Source of the DNA: Bacillota bacterium
GTDB lineage: Bacteria > Bacillota > Sulfobacillia > JAMCWA01
Assembly (NCBI GenBank): GCA_023475165.1
Contig: JAMCWA010000088.1
Location: 66,298 to 130,297 of the forward strand
Direction: 5' to 3'
Length of the DNA: 64,000 nucleotides
Within the stretch, counting starts at the first letter, position 1, and the number at the start of each line of letters is the position of its first letter. The position numbers and the translations under genes are program-made. Positions 26,946 through 36,965 of the stretch are shown here, one piece after another. Under the pieces are notes generated by a model, which was given only the letters and a program-made list of their open reading frames with translations, had not been told where the DNA came from and ran no database searches.

Positions 26946-28990
26946 TGCTGGGCGAACCAGTCCAGGATGAAGGCGAAGCGCTCGATGCGGTGTGAGGGTT
27001 TGCCGCTGCGGGAGAGTTCGTGGGTTTCCCCCGGAAAGCGGACGAACTTCACTTCCCGGTGTAAGAGCTTAAGAGCCACGAAGAGCTGCTCGGCCTGCTC
27101 AATGGCGACGCGCAAGTCGTTCTCGCTATGAATGATGAGCACCGGGGTGTGGATGTTCTGAGCGTAACTGATGGGGGAACGCTCCATGAAAAACTGTGGG
27201 TCTTCCTGGGCGGTCCGGCCATAACTGAAGCGATGGTTGCTCCCGGCCAGGTCGCTGCTGCCACTCATGGAGTAAAGGTTATTGACCGCCCGCTCCGAAC
27301 AGGCCGCCTTAAAGCGGTCGGTGTGACCGATGATCCAGCTGGTCAGGTATCCCCCATAGCTGCCACCCATCACTCCGAGCCGGTCCGGGTCGATAAAGGG
27401 GAAACGGCGCAGGGCCTCATCGACGGCGCCCATGACGTCCTGGTAATCTATAATCCCCCGGTTTACACCCAAACTCCGGCCCCAGTCCTCCGTGTAGCCG
27501 GAACTGCCGCGCGGGTTGCAGTAAAGAATGACGTAACCAGCGCCGGCATAGACCTGGAATTCGTCGAAGAAGGTATAACCATACTGGGTAAAGGGACCGC
27601 CGTGAATGTTCAAGAGGGTAGGACGGCGTTCCCCCGGCTTCAGATCCTGGGGACGGATCACCCAGCAGGGGACCTCAGTACCATCCAGGCTCCTGGCGGT
27701 GTAGGCCTCAGGTTCCACCAGGACCACCTCTTGCAGCCAGGCCTGATTAAAATGGGTCAGTTGACGTTCCTGGTCAGGCGCCTCCAGGGGCATGAGGAAG
27801 ACTTCGGGCGGGTGGGTCGGATCGCCGGCGGTATAGGCGGCCTGCCCGCCATCGCGGCTGAGGGAAAAGGAGTTCAGTTGACGACGGCGGCGACCCAGGC
27901 GGACGACTGCCTGCACAGGGTCCGGGCCGTTCACCTCAGGCATGCCCACCAGAGTGCCGGGCGAAAGATCGATTCGGAAGGGATTAACGTCCCCCTCATC
28001 CTCAAAGAGGGTGACGAGCGCGGAGCTATCGGCCAGCCAAAGCGGAGGGGTTTCCCCGGAGACGGTCCGATCCAGGGTTCGGCTTACGCAACGCTGCTGG
28101 CCTCCGCTGGCCGGGACGATCCAAACCCTCCGGTGGTTAGGTACACTGCGCAGGCGTTCACCGCCGATGAAGGCGATGAGGGAGCCGTCCGGTGACCAGG
28201 CGGGGAGTTCGGCGGATCCCTGGGTCCTGGTCACCTGCCTGGCGGCACCGCCTTCGGCTGAAACTACGAAGATGTCTGACCCGATGTCCTCATCCCGGTC
28301 GGCATGGCGAGCCGAGGCGAAGGCGATCCACTGTCCGTCGGGTGACCAGGCGGGCCCCAGATCATCCCAGTTGCCGTCGGTTATTTGCCTGGCTTCGCCG
28401 CCCTGGATACCCACCACAAAAAGGTGGCGGCGCCGATCGTAGGTGAAACCTTTTCCGTTCATCTTATACTTCAAAGTTGTGATCACCCGGGCGGGGGGTG
28501 TTTGGACCGCGTCATCGGTCTTGGCACCGCTCGTACCATTACCGGAGGACTTTCCATCGGGCTCAGCACCATTTCGATCGGTGCTGGAAGGATTCCCGCC
28601 GGCAGAAACGAAGCAGAGCCGGGTTCCATCTGGGGACCAGACGAAACGCTCCACCCCGTTGGCCTGATCGGTCAAGCGGCGGGCTTCCCCGCCGTCGGCC
28701 GGCAGAAGGTAAAGCTGAGGACGATCTTTTTCGCGGGTAGAAAGGAAAGCCAGGAAGCGTCCATCGGGTGACCAGGAGGGTTGGGTATCGCGGCCGTGGC
28801 CGTTGGTGAATTGGCGGAGGTTCTTTCCGTCGCCGGCTGCCAGCCAGATGGCGGAGCGATAGCTGTCGCTCTTTTTGTCGAGGGTGGTGACGACGAAGGC
28901 TACTGCTAAGCCGTCTGGCCGGAGGCGGGCCTCGCTGAGGAATTTGATTCGGAAGAGATCGTCCGGTTGCATACCACGAGAGTTGGCCAT
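26930..28990 (-). CDS. S9-family peptidase (acylaminoacyl/prolyl-oligopeptidase-like)
   Basis: A 686-residue serine peptidase. The N-terminal two thirds are beta-propeller repeats of the TolB/WD40-like kind (QPSWSPDGRFLAFLS, FVWSPDGTRLCFVS, PAWSPDGQWIAFAS, PAWSPDGSLIAFIG). The C-terminal alpha/beta-hydrolase has GGSYGGYLTSW with the nucleophile near residue 544, an Asp in HSENDLRV and the His in FPGETHEL. About 30 Gly/Ser/Asp-rich residues (NPSSTDRNGAEPDGK) are inserted in one propeller blade. There is no signal peptide, so it is cytoplasmic. The start ATG 28990 has GGGAGG upstream. Likely an oligopeptide-degrading enzyme; it faces the peptide-transporter ATPase genes across a divergent promoter region. 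Confidence 0.94.
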   Translation of the reverse strand: MANSRGMQPDDLFRIKFLSEARLRPDGLAVAFVVTTLDKKSDSYRSAIWLAAGDGKNLRQFTNGHGRDTQPSWSPDGRFLAFLSTREKDRPQLYLLPADGGEARRLTDQANGVERFVWSPDGTRLCFVSAGGNPSSTDRNGAEPDGKSSGNGTSGAKTDDAVQTPPARVITTLKYKMNGKGFTYDRRRHLFVVGIQGGEARQITDGNWDDLGPAWSPDGQWIAFASARHADRDEDIGSDIFVVSAEGGAARQVTRTQGSAELPAWSPDGSLIAFIGGERLRSVPNHRRVWIVPASGGQQRCVSRTLDRTVSGETPPLWLADSSALVTLFEDEGDVNPFRIDLSPGTLVGMPEVNGPDPVQAVVRLGRRRRQLNSFSLSRDGGQAAYTAGDPTHPPEVFLMPLEAPDQERQLTHFNQAWLQEVVLVEPEAYTARSLDGTEVPCWVIRPQDLKPGERRPTLLNIHGGPFTQYGYTFFDEFQVYAGAGYVILYCNPRGSSGYTEDWGRSLGVNRGIIDYQDVMGAVDEALRRFPFIDPDRLGVMGGSYGGYLTSWIIGHTDRFKAACSERAVNNLYSMSGSSDLAGSNHRFSYGRTAQEDPQFFMERSPISYAQNIHTPVLIIHSENDLRVAIEQAEQLFVALKLLHREVKFVRFPGETHELSRSGKPSHRIERFAFILDWFAQHLGDC

Positions 28991-29084
28991 TTTTGCAGCC
29001 TCCCTTTTTCAGCCTTGTGGGCGGGTGAAAGGTCATACGGGAAGTGGAGTTAGCGGCAGGCTACCCTTGGCCTGCTACCCCTTA

Positions 29085-29109
29085 ATTATAGCACGCTGAA
29101 ACGTTAGGG
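29085..29109 (-). promoter_or_regulatory. Putative promoter of the S9 peptidase
   Basis: On the minus strand TGCTATAAT gives an extended, perfect -10 (29085-29090). The -35 is weak. The distance to the start codon is about 90 nt. Confidence 0.45.
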
Positions 29110-29248
29110 GGACGAAATTAAAGGGGACCGTATCAAATTATCTTTTCTGTGATTTTTTCTTTCGGCCAGCAGGATTCCTGGCTTCTCTGTAGAAATGTTC
29201 AATAATTATCGCCAGCAAAACGATTTGCGGTCCAATGGGGAGGTCAAA

Positions 29249-30244
29249 ATGGCGGAGAAACTGGTACAAGTAACCAACCTCAAGACCGTCTTTCACACGG
29301 AAGATGGCGTGGTTCCGGCGGTGGACGGTGTTAGCCTTTATATCGACCGGGGCGAAACCCTGGGTGTGGTAGGGGAGAGCGGTTGCGGCAAGAGCGTGAC
29401 GGCCCTATCTATCATGAGGCTAATCGCTACTCCACCGGGGCGTATTGCGCAAGGGGAGATTCTCTTTGAAGGCCAGGATCTCCTGAAGAAGTCGGAAGCA
29501 GAGATGCGCAAGATTCGCGGCAATGACATCTCGATGATCTTCCAGGAACCCATGACCTCGCTGAACCCGGTCTACACCGTGGGAGAACAGATTACGGAGG
29601 CGATTACCCTGCACCAGGGTCTTTCCAAGAAAGCGGCCCTGGAGAAGACGGTGGAAATGCTGCGCCTGGTAGGTATCCCTCTGCCCGAGAAACGGGTCAA
29701 GGAGTATCCCCATCAGATGTCCGGGGGAATGCGACAGCGGGTGATGATTGCCATGGCCCTCTCCTGCAACCCGCAGTTACTCGTTGCTGATGAGCCGACG
29801 ACAGCCCTGGATGTTACCATCCAGGCTCAGATCTTGGAACTAATGAAAAAACTGAAAGATGAATTGGGAATGGCCATTATGCTCATCACCCACGACCTGG
29901 GGGTCATCGCGGAAATGGCCGAGCGGGTAGTGGTGATGTACGCAGGCAAGGTGGTGGAGGAGGGTGACGTTCACTCCCTCTTCCGTAGCCCTCTGCATCC
30001 CTATACCGAGGGGCTCCTCCATTCCATCCCGCGGGTCGATGGCCCGCGCGGCCGGCTGCATGTCATTGAGGGGGTTGTCCCTAGCCCACTGCACCTTCCT
30101 CGGGGTTGTCGCTTCCATCCCCGCTGTCCCTATGCCACTGATCTATGCCGGGAGAAAGAGCCGGAGCTGATGGTGGCCGGGGAAGGTCGTCTTGTGAGTT
30201 GTTGGTATGGTGAGGACCGCCATAGCCGCCGGCTGGCCGGGTGA
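29249..30244 (+). CDS. Oligopeptide/dipeptide ABC transporter ATP-binding protein (DppD/OppD type)
   Basis: A 331-residue peripheral ATPase of a peptide/nickel-type importer. Walker A is [10 protein letters not shown]-loop [14 protein letters not shown], signature MSGGMRQRV, Walker [15 protein letters not shown] and the H-loop ITHDLG. The C-terminal extension with [14 protein letters not shown] is the oligo_HPY cysteine region typical of OppD/DppD. ATG 29249 is chosen for its SD GGGGAGG; codons further upstream are not conserved. The partner ATPase gene follows, but no permease or binding-protein gene is in this window. Confidence 0.95.
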   Translation: MAEKLVQVTNLKTVFHTEDGVVPAVDGVSLYIDRGETLGVVGESGCGKSVTALSIMRLIATPPGRIAQGEILFEGQDLLKKSEAEMRKIRGNDISMIFQEPMTSLNPVYTVGEQITEAITLHQGLSKKAALEKTVEMLRLVGIPLPEKRVKEYPHQMSGGMRQRVMIAMALSCNPQLLVADEPTTALDVTIQAQILELMKKLKDELGMAIMLITHDLGVIAEMAERVVVMYAGKVVEEGDVHSLFRSPLHPYTEGLLHSIPRVDGPRGRLHVIEGVVPSPLHLPRGCRFHPRCPYATDLCREKEPELMVAGEGRLVSCWYGEDRHSRRLAG

Positions 30245-30339
30245 TGAGGTACCAGACGAGGCAAGCTGGCAGAAGCTGGACTTTTTCAAACCAGAGCTTA
30301 TTTCCAACCTCTGACTTCCGTACTCTTGGAGGTGCGTCC

Positions 30340-31341
30340 ATGAGCGTCGTTCTAGCGGAAAAGGAACCCTTCACTGGTAAGAATCTGGTGGAGGTCAGGA
30401 ATCTTAAGAAGTATTTCCCCATCACCGGTGGTGTCCTATCCCGTGTGGTGGCCCACGTCAAGGCGGTCGACGGCGTTAGTTTTGACATCAAGAAGGGCGA
30501 GACCCTGGGGTTGGTGGGAGAGAGCGGTTGTGGCAAGACTACCACTGGTCGAGTACTCCTCCGCCTGGCCGAGGCGACGGGCGGGGAGGTCTTCTTTGAG
30601 GGAAGAAACATCTTTAAGCTGGGAAAAGAAGAGTTGCGACGTCAGCGGCGCGAGATGCAGATTATTTTCCAGGACCCTTACGCCTCATTGAACCCGCGAA
30701 TGACGGTAGGAGATATTATTGGTGAACCCCTGGAGATCCACGGGGTGGCCAGAGGTTCCGCCAAGGACAAGCGGGTTCGGGAGCTGTTGGAAGTGGTCGG
30801 GCTGACCGGTTTTCATGCCCGCCGTTATCCCCATGAATTCAGCGGTGGTCAACGGCAAAGGATCGGTATCGCCCGCGCCCTGGCCTTAAATCCCAAGCTT
30901 ATCGTCTGCGATGAGCCTGTCTCCGCCCTGGACGTTTCCATCCAATCCCAGATCCTTAACCTGTTGGAAGACCTGCAGAAGGAGTTTGGTTTGACCTATG
31001 TCTTCATCTCCCATGCCTTAAACGTGGTAAAGCATATTAGCGATCGCGTTGGCGTGATGTACTTGGGGAAGATGGTGGAGATGGCCGATAAGGACGAACT
31101 CTACCGCGCGCCCAAGCACCCTTATAGTGAAGCCTTGCTTTCGGCTATCCCTATCCCTAATCCTGAGTTCAAAAGGCAAAGGATTATTTTGGAGGGTGAC
31201 GTGCCCAGCCCCGTCAATCCCCCTTCCGGGTGCCGTTTCCACACCCGCTGCCGTTACGTCATGCCCGCGTGCAAGGAGCAGGAACCTGGCTTCAAGGACA
31301 TCGGCAATGATCACTGGGTGGCCTGCCACCTGCATCAATAA
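30340..31341 (+). CDS. Oligopeptide/dipeptide ABC transporter ATP-binding protein (DppF/OppF type)
   Basis: A 333-residue second ATPase of the peptide importer. Features: [20 protein letters not shown] near the N-terminus (typical of OppF), Walker [11 protein letters not shown]-loop [15 protein letters not shown], signature [10 protein letters not shown], Walker [15 protein letters not shown], and the C-terminal [14 protein letters not shown] motif. The start ATG 30340 has GGAGGTG 5 nt upstream. It would form a heterodimer with the preceding gene product, and the permeases must be encoded elsewhere. Confidence 0.95.
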   Translation: MSVVLAEKEPFTGKNLVEVRNLKKYFPITGGVLSRVVAHVKAVDGVSFDIKKGETLGLVGESGCGKTTTGRVLLRLAEATGGEVFFEGRNIFKLGKEELRRQRREMQIIFQDPYASLNPRMTVGDIIGEPLEIHGVARGSAKDKRVRELLEVVGLTGFHARRYPHEFSGGQRQRIGIARALALNPKLIVCDEPVSALDVSIQSQILNLLEDLQKEFGLTYVFISHALNVVKHISDRVGVMYLGKMVEMADKDELYRAPKHPYSEALLSAIPIPNPEFKRQRIILEGDVPSPVNPPSGCRFHTRCRYVMPACKEQEPGFKDIGNDHWVACHLHQ

Positions 31342-31387
31342 GGAACCTGAGCCAGGGACGGGGCACAGACATCTTGGAGCTTGCGGG

Positions 31388-31453
31388 CGTGTCCAGAAGA
31401 GTGCTGTCAAACTGCCTTTTCAGTGGTTGACGCGCCCAAGACACCGTCAGGAC
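31388..31453 (+). repeat. Family A flanking module (M1)
   Basis: AGAGTGCTGTCAAACTGCCT then TTTCAGTGGTTGACGCGCCC and ACACCGTCAGGAC matches the modules at 8103 and 35269 and leads directly into the family A element at 31454, the same order as at 8103-8283. Confidence 0.65.
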
Positions 31454-31632
31454 GAGACCGCTCAAAAATCCCCAGATGCGAAGGAGACAAGGTCCGAAGC
31501 GAGGCGTACTAGGAGGTACGTTGAGCGAGGAGTCGCCGGAGCGACAATCTGCAATAGTAACGGCCCTTTAATAAAAAGGTTCTTTCTTGCAGATTGCGCC
31601 ACACCGCAGATGGGGTTTTTTCAGCGGTCTCC
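31454..31632 (+). repeat. Family A palindromic element, complete copy with a nested 50-bp insertion
   Basis: Left end GAGACCGCTCAAAAATCCCC AGATGCG, centre GAGGCGTACTAGGAGGTACG TTGAGCGAGG, right end CGCAGATGGGGTTTTTTCAG CGGTCTC. Compared with the copy at 8161, the right arm carries a 50-bp insert (31546-31595) bounded by the inverted repeats AATCTGCAA and TTGCAGATT, with an inner CCTTT/AAAGG stem. Confidence 0.75.
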
Positions 31633-31711
31633 TAGATGGTATGCCCTTTTCGCTACTGACGATGCTGCAATAACAGTAGCGCAGGCTGCCGAAAGCGATG
31701 GTGGTAAAGAC

Positions 31712-31740
31712 TTGTCTCCCATGGTGTCAAATGCTATAAT
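31712..31740 (+). promoter_or_regulatory. Promoter of the gatCAB genes
   Basis: -35 TTGTCT (31712-31717), a 17-nt spacer and a perfect -10 TATAAT (31735-31740) with a TG extension (TGCTATAAT). The gatC start lies 31 nt further on. Confidence 0.75.
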
Positions 31741-31770
31741 CAGTCCGAATTGGCGGAAGGAGGCATCGGG

Positions 31771-32061
31771 ATGAAGATAAGCACGGAAATGGTGGAGCAC
31801 GTGGCCTGGTTAGCCCGGCTGGCCATTACCGGAGAGGAAAAGGAACAGCTTTCCGCCCAGTTAAGCCGGATTCTGGATCATATGGACAAGCTGAATGAAC
31901 TTGATACAACTGAGGTGGAACCCACCTTTCATGTCCTTGACCTCAGGAACGTGCTGCGCAAAGATGAGGCCAGACCAGGTCTAACAGTGGAAGCGGCTCT
32001 GGACAACGCCCCGGAACGGGAAGGTAATCTCTTCAAGGTGCCCAAGATTGTCGAGGGATAA
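31771..32061 (+). CDS. gatC: Asp-tRNA(Asn)/Glu-tRNA(Gln) amidotransferase subunit C
   Basis: A 96-residue subunit that stabilises GatA-GatB. The family pattern VEHVAWLARLAITGEEKEQL, the central ILDHMDKLNELDTTEVEPTFHV and the terminal FKVPKIVEG are all present. ATG 31771 is preferred, with GGAAGGAGG upstream, over an earlier ATG at 31750 that overlaps the SD region. It is the first gene of gatC-gatA-gatB behind a good promoter. Confidence 0.96.
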   Translation: MKISTEMVEHVAWLARLAITGEEKEQLSAQLSRILDHMDKLNELDTTEVEPTFHVLDLRNVLRKDEARPGLTVEAALDNAPEREGNLFKVPKIVEG

Positions 32062-32201
32062 GAACAGTCGCCCAAAAGACGAGTGGGGGCGCAATTGATA
32101 AAACTAATGAGACCGGTCTCTGAGCGCAGTTGAGGCTCCGGTCTTCACAATGTGGATTCTTGATTCGACTTCATGTGCTCTCCCCACCGGAGGTGTCTTT
32201 C

Positions 32202-33656
32202 TTGCAGCTCTATGAGCAAACCCTGACCCAAGTCCATGACCTCTTGACCAAGGGCGAGGTCACTTCTCGGGAGATTACGGAGGCTTTCCTGAGGAGAATT
32301 GAAGCGGTGGAAGGTTCCGTCCAGGCTCTGGTCACCCGGACGCCCGAGCTGGCTCTGGAGCAGGCCCAGGAGACTGACCGACGGCGACAAGCCGGTGAGG
32401 ATCTCCCACCTCTGGCGGGCTTGCCAGCAGTGATTAAAGATAACATGTCTACCCGCGGCATCAGGACAACCTGCTCTTCAAGGATCCTGGAGAACTTCGT
32501 TCCCCCTTATGATGCGACCGTTGTCGAGAAACTCAGGGAATCCGGTTTGGTTCTCTTGGGAAAGGCCAACATGGACGAATTCGCCATGGGTTCTTCGGCG
32601 GAGAATTCGGCCTTCTTTAAGACCTTTAACCCCTGGGACTTGACCCGCGTGCCCGGTGGTTCCAGTGCCGGTTCGGCCGCGGCGGTGGCGGCCGGAGAGG
32701 CGGTTTACGCCTTGGGTTCAGACACAGGTGGTTCGGTCCGGCAGCCGGCTGCCCTCTGCGGCGTGGTAGGGATGAAGCCGACTTACGGCCGCGTTTCCCG
32801 TTACGGCCTGGTGGCTTTCGCTTCTTCTTTGGATCAGATCGGCCCCTTAACCCGGGATGTCCGGGATAACGCTTCGGTGCTTTCGGCTATCGCCGGACAC
32901 GACCCCAGGGACTCCACTTCAGCCCCGCTGGAGGTACCCAACTACACCACTTTCTTGACCGGTGACATAAAAGGGTTAAGAATCGGTCTTCCCAAAGAGT
33001 ATCTGGCCGCGGGGATCGACGCGCCCGTTCGAAAGGCGGTGGACGAAGCGGTCCGGGTGCTGAGCGGATTGGGAGCCGAGGTGGAGGAGTGCAGTCTTCC
33101 CCACACGGAGTACTCCCTCTCCGTCTACTACATCATTGCTCCGGCCGAGGCTTCCTCCAACCTGGCCCGCTATGATGGTGTGCGTTACGGCCTTCGGGTA
33201 TCCGGGGATGACCTCATCGGGACCTACCAGCAGACCCGCCGGCAGGGGTTTGGCTCCGAGGTGAAACGCCGCATCATGTTAGGGACCTACGCCCTGAGTT
33301 CCGGTTACTACGATGCCTATTACCTGAAAGCCCAGAAAGTCAGAACCCTCATCAGACGGGACTTTGATCAGGCCTTCGCCCGCTTTGATGTGCTGTTGAC
33401 TCCGACCAGTCCGACTACCGCCTTTAAGGTAGGGGAAAAAGTCGATGACCCGCTGACCATGTATATGTCCGATGTTTGCACTGTTCCGGTGAATCTGGCC
33501 GGTGTGCCAGCCATCTCCGTCCCGGGCGGGTTTGACCAGGGGCTACCCATAGGCCTGCAATTCATTGGCCGGCCCTTTGCGGAAGGGGACCTCTACCGGG
33601 TCGCCTACGCCCTGGAGCAGACGACGGATTACCATAAACAAAGGCCGCCGCTTTGA
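32202..33656 (+). CDS. gatA: Asp-tRNA(Asn)/Glu-tRNA(Gln) amidotransferase subunit A
   Basis: A 484-residue amidase-signature enzyme that releases ammonia from glutamine for tRNA-dependent amidation. The catalytic triad is visible: Lys in [12 protein letters not shown], cis-Ser in [16 protein letters not shown] and nucleophile Ser in [16 protein letters not shown]. The start is TTG 32202, 6 nt after GGAGGTG; upstream in-frame codons to 32130 lack an SD and homology. The length is standard. The 140-base gap after gatC holds a 12-bp palindrome GAGACCGGTCTC (32111-32122). Confidence 0.96.
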   Translation: MQLYEQTLTQVHDLLTKGEVTSREITEAFLRRIEAVEGSVQALVTRTPELALEQAQETDRRRQAGEDLPPLAGLPAVIKDNMSTRGIRTTCSSRILENFVPPYDATVVEKLRESGLVLLGKANMDEFAMGSSAENSAFFKTFNPWDLTRVPGGSSAGSAAAVAAGEAVYALGSDTGGSVRQPAALCGVVGMKPTYGRVSRYGLVAFASSLDQIGPLTRDVRDNASVLSAIAGHDPRDSTSAPLEVPNYTTFLTGDIKGLRIGLPKEYLAAGIDAPVRKAVDEAVRVLSGLGAEVEECSLPHTEYSLSVYYIIAPAEASSNLARYDGVRYGLRVSGDDLIGTYQQTRRQGFGSEVKRRIMLGTYALSSGYYDAYYLKAQKVRTLIRRDFDQAFARFDVLLTPTSPTTAFKVGEKVDDPLTMYMSDVCTVPVNLAGVPAISVPGGFDQGLPIGLQFIGRPFAEGDLYRVAYALEQTTDYHKQRPPL

Positions 33657-33829
33657 GCTGCTGCTGGAACCTGACCTTCCTGGCTTTCCCGACTACTGGC
33701 TAGTCCTCCATGCTGGCTGCGGCAGCGCCATAAAGGACAAAGCAGGCCGGTCCATCCATCACCCTGGGAATTGATGGGTTATCTGACGGTAGGAGTGGAC
33801 GCGCTGACCGAGCAAGGGAGTGTGTACCT

Positions 33830-35269
33830 GTGGAATACGAAACCGTCATCGGTCTGGAAGTTCATGTTGAACTCAAGACCAGGACAAAGGTTTTCTGCTC
33901 TTGCCCCACCACCTTTGGGGCCAAACCCAATACCCAGGTGTGCCCGGTTTGTTTGGGATTGCCTGGGGTTCTACCGGTGTTGAATGAGAAGGCCGTGGAA
34001 TTCACTATCCAGGCGGCTCTGGCCTTGAACTGCCAGATCGCGGGGTTTTCCAAGTTTGATCGGAAGAATTACTTCTACCCGGACATGCCCAAGGACTACC
34101 AGATCTCCCAGTACGATTTGCCCCTGGCCGCTGGCGGACACATTGATATCAACCTGAGCGGGGAGAATAAGAGGATCCGTATCAAACGACTCCACCTGGA
34201 GGAGGACACCGGAAAGCTCCTTCACTCTGATGATCTGGCGGCGGCGGCATCGTCCCTGGTGGACTTTAACCGGGCCGGGGTACCCCTGATAGAGATCGTC
34301 TCGGAGCCGGACATCCGGTCGCCGGAAGAGGCCAGGCTTTATCTAAATAAGTTGAAGGGTATCATTGAATACACCGGCGTTTCTGACGTCAAGATGCAGG
34401 AAGGCTCTCTCCGGTGTGACGCTAACGTCTCCCTTCGCCCCAAGGGGGCCAAGGAGTTCGGGACCAGGACGGAGATCAAGAACATGAATTCCTTCCGGGC
34501 CGTCCAGCGCGGCCTGGAGTATGAGGTGGAGCGTCAGAAGAAGGTGCTGGAGAGCGGCGGGAAGGTTCTCCAGGAGACCCGTCATTGGGATGAGACCCGT
34601 GGGATAACGGTTTCCTTGCGTAGTAAGGAGGAGGCCCACGACTATCGTTATTTCCCGGAACCAGATCTGGCGCCCCTGGTCATCAGCCGGGAATGGGTCC
34701 AGGAGATCCGGCACCTCCTGCCGGAACTCCCCGCTGCGAAGAAGGCCAGGCTGATAGAGGTCTACCGGCTGCCGGAATATGATGCGGAGGTCCTGACGTC
34801 CAGCAAGGCCCTGGGTGACTTCTTCGATGCCACGGTGGCCTCCTACCCGGAAGCCAAGACTGTCAGCAACTGGATGATGGGCGAACTGATGAAATATCTC
34901 AATGCCCGCAACCTGGAAATCGGCGAAATCCCCTTGACCCCGGGGCTTTTGGCCGACCTCCTCCGGCTCATTGACCAGGGGACCATCAGCGGCAAGATCG
35001 CCAAGACGATCTTCGAGGAAATGTGTTCAACCGGCCAACCCCCCGAAAAGATCGTCCAGGAGAAGGGGTTAGTGCAGATCTCCGATGAAGGAGCCATTGC
35101 CCGGGTGGTGGAGGAGGTCATTGCCGGCAATCAGCAGTCGGTAGCCGACTACCGGGCGGGCAAGGAAAAGGCCCTGACCTTCCTGGTGGGACAGGTGATG
35201 AAGGTCACCCGCGGGAAGGCCAATCCCGAGGCGGTCAACCGGATTCTACGGGAGAAGCTCCAAAGTTAG
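33830..35269 (+). CDS. gatB: Asp-tRNA(Asn)/Glu-tRNA(Gln) amidotransferase subunit B
   Basis: A 479-residue tRNA-binding kinase-like subunit that activates Asp/Glu on misacylated tRNA. Signatures: [35 protein letters not shown] with the zinc cysteines, [30 protein letters not shown] and NFN-like [18 protein letters not shown]. The C-terminal YqeY-like tail (about 330-479) is complete. The start is GTG 33830 with AAGGGAG upstream. The archaeal-type AspRS encoded nearby could supply its Asp-tRNA(Asn) substrate. Confidence 0.97.
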   Translation: MEYETVIGLEVHVELKTRTKVFCSCPTTFGAKPNTQVCPVCLGLPGVLPVLNEKAVEFTIQAALALNCQIAGFSKFDRKNYFYPDMPKDYQISQYDLPLAAGGHIDINLSGENKRIRIKRLHLEEDTGKLLHSDDLAAAASSLVDFNRAGVPLIEIVSEPDIRSPEEARLYLNKLKGIIEYTGVSDVKMQEGSLRCDANVSLRPKGAKEFGTRTEIKNMNSFRAVQRGLEYEVERQKKVLESGGKVLQETRHWDETRGITVSLRSKEEAHDYRYFPEPDLAPLVISREWVQEIRHLLPELPAAKKARLIEVYRLPEYDAEVLTSSKALGDFFDATVASYPEAKTVSNWMMGELMKYLNARNLEIGEIPLTPGLLADLLRLIDQGTISGKIAKTIFEEMCSTGQPPEKIVQEKGLVQISDEGAIARVVEEVIAGNQQSVADYRAGKEKALTFLVGQVMKVTRGKANPEAVNRILREKLQS

Positions 35270-35335
35270 GAGACTGCTGAGAAAACGTGGTTTCAGTGGT
35301 TAACCCGTTCAAGAGACCGTCAGGGCGAGACCGCT
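35269..35335 (+). repeat. Family A flanking module (M1) after gatB
   Basis: GGAGACTGCTGAGAAAACGT then GGTTTCAGTGGTTAACCCG and GACCGTCAGGGCGAGACCGC follows the gatB stop directly. It ends where a family A element would begin, but only the first bases (GAGACCGCT) remain. Confidence 0.6.
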
Positions 35336-35405
35336 TTGGCTGATTGCTTGAGAAATCGCTCAGGCTGCTCCAGGAACAGGCCAGCCAGCGGGAAGAGGAC
35401 GGATC

Positions 35406-35843
35406 ATGGGAATCGAGGTCATCGCGCGGGCTGTCATATTGCATGAGGACAAACTCCTCCTGGCCCACAGCAGGGGAGCGAGGAATACCTATTTGCCCGG
35501 GGGGCATGTCGAGTTTGGGGAGGGGGCCAGGGCGGCTCTGGCTCGGGAACTGGACGAGGAATTGGGCGTGACCGCCCAGGTGGGATCTTTCTTGGGCGCG
35601 GTGGAACACCGTTTTGCGGCAGGTGCGCGGGATCACCACGAGGTCAACCTTATTTTCATCCTCACTAACCCAACGGCCTTCCTGGGAGTCTCATCCCGGG
35701 AAGAGCAGCTGGAGGTCTTCTGGCAACCTGTGGATGCCCTGGAGAAGGTGAATCTGCAGCCAGGCCCCGTTAGCCAATTGGTACGAAGGTGGCTGGGCGG
35801 GCAGGGACGGGAAGAGGGCTGGGGAAGTACGATGGAGGGATGA
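35406..35843 (+). CDS. NUDIX hydrolase
   Basis: A 145-residue Nudix protein. The Nudix box runs from GHVEFGEGARAALARELDEE to LG, fitting the consensus G-x5-E-x7-REUxEExGU. Strands before it (EVIARAVILHEDKLLLAHS) and the usual GG-H start of the box are present. Such enzymes hydrolyse nucleoside diphosphate-linked compounds; the substrate is not predictable here. The start ATG 35406 has GGAAGAGG upstream. A rho-independent terminator follows. Confidence 0.9.
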   Translation: MGIEVIARAVILHEDKLLLAHSRGARNTYLPGGHVEFGEGARAALARELDEELGVTAQVGSFLGAVEHRFAAGARDHHEVNLIFILTNPTAFLGVSSREEQLEVFWQPVDALEKVNLQPGPVSQLVRRWLGGQGREEGWGSTMEG

Positions 35844-35852
35844 TGGAAAAAT

Positions 35853-35891
35853 ACCCGGGGCCAGGGGGAGCTCCGGGTTTACCTTTTTCTA
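35853..35891 (+). terminator. Rho-independent terminator after the Nudix gene
   Basis: ACCCGGGGC and GCTCCGGGT pair over 9 bp with one mismatch around a short loop, followed by TTACCTTTTTCT. A family A remnant (CTAGGAGACCGCTGA, from about 35890) follows. Confidence 0.65.
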
Positions 35892-35916
35892 GGAGACCGC
35901 TGAGCCGTCTCCAGGA

Positions 35917-36828
35917 CTAGGCTCGCAGGAGCTTCTTTATATCGGGGATCACCTTTTCCGCCGCCTCCTCACCCCTGGCGATGAACTCAGGAAGTTCTTC
36001 CAGCTCGGTTAGGGGAACTGCGCTAATATCGGGCCGAACAATGACGTCAGCATACTGGAGGGTGGTCAGATCGGTAAGCCCGTGAGCCATAATATCCACG
36101 GATTGCAGCAGGATTTCCACAACATTGTCCGGGCGGGGGCTTTTCATGATGGGAACGTTCAGGTCTACGGCGATGACCACCTCGGCTCCCGCGTAACGGA
36201 GCAGGTCGGCCGGGAGGTTATTGCGGATGGCCCCGTCGGCCAGGAGGAGGTCGTAGTGAGGCAGGGGCTCGAAGACCCCGGGGATGGAGGTGCTGGCCCG
36301 GACGGCCAGAGCCATCGGGACATCCCAGAGATAGATGGCGTCTGGGACCTGCTCTATGACCAGATAAGCGGTTTTCTTGGGGGTAAAGAGGACCAGCCGC
36401 CCGGTATACAGGTCGGCCGAGCAGATGATAATTGGCAACCTGGTCTCGTCCACAGTTTTCTCATCACTGAGGTGCCGGAAGAAATCAAACAGTCTTTGGC
36501 CTTTATACAGACCCAGAGGGGGTTTCGGTAGTTTTTCCTTGGGCCAGCGCAGGTAGTCCAGGATCACGGACAGCCCCATGATGAAGAGATTGGGCAGATT
36601 CAGCATGTCATCAAGGACATCTTCTTTCTTGAGGCGAAGGGCCTCCCGCTCAATGCGGGCCGCGGAAAAACCCAGGGCGTAAAGGGAAGATACGATACTT
36701 CCGGCACTGGTGCCAGCGATAAAGTCAATGGGAATCTGGTGCTTACCCAGGGTCTTCAGGACGCCGATGTGTGCCCCGCCGCGCAATCCGCCCCCACTCA
36801 AGGCCAGGCCGACCTTCTTCCGGAGCAT
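35917..36828 (-). CDS. Patatin-like phospholipase (RssA/NTE family)
   Basis: A 303-residue Ser-Asp dyad lipid acyl hydrolase. The oxyanion motif is GLALSGGGLRGGAHIGVL, the nucleophile elbow GTSAGS and the catalytic Asp DGAIRNNLP; all are intact. No signal peptide is present, so it is presumably cytoplasmic and acts at the inner membrane face. It resembles bacterial YlbK/RssA-type proteins. The start is ATG 36828. It lies 137 bases downstream of the AspRS gene on the same strand. Confidence 0.92.
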   Translation of the reverse strand: MLRKKVGLALSGGGLRGGAHIGVLKTLGKHQIPIDFIAGTSAGSIVSSLYALGFSAARIEREALRLKKEDVLDDMLNLPNLFIMGLSVILDYLRWPKEKLPKPPLGLYKGQRLFDFFRHLSDEKTVDETRLPIIICSADLYTGRLVLFTPKKTAYLVIEQVPDAIYLWDVPMALAVRASTSIPGVFEPLPHYDLLLADGAIRNNLPADLLRYAGAEVVIAVDLNVPIMKSPRPDNVVEILLQSVDIMAHGLTDLTTLQYADVIVRPDISAVPLTELEELPEFIARGEEAAEKVIPDIKKLLRA

Positions 36829-36965
36829 TACTCTCCCCTCCGTCCTTACTCCGGGAACCTATCTTTCCCGGTGACCTGTCAATCTTCATATATTCTAAGG
36901 CGGCCGGCATTATTACCGCTGGTGTAAGTCGCTTCGCATACGCTGGTATCGGCCAGCTGGCCACG

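Noticed and set aside
35917-36828. Antisense frames over the patatin gene and other long overlapping frames
   Set aside because: High GC gives long shadow frames throughout; each lies opposite a gene with clear family motifs.
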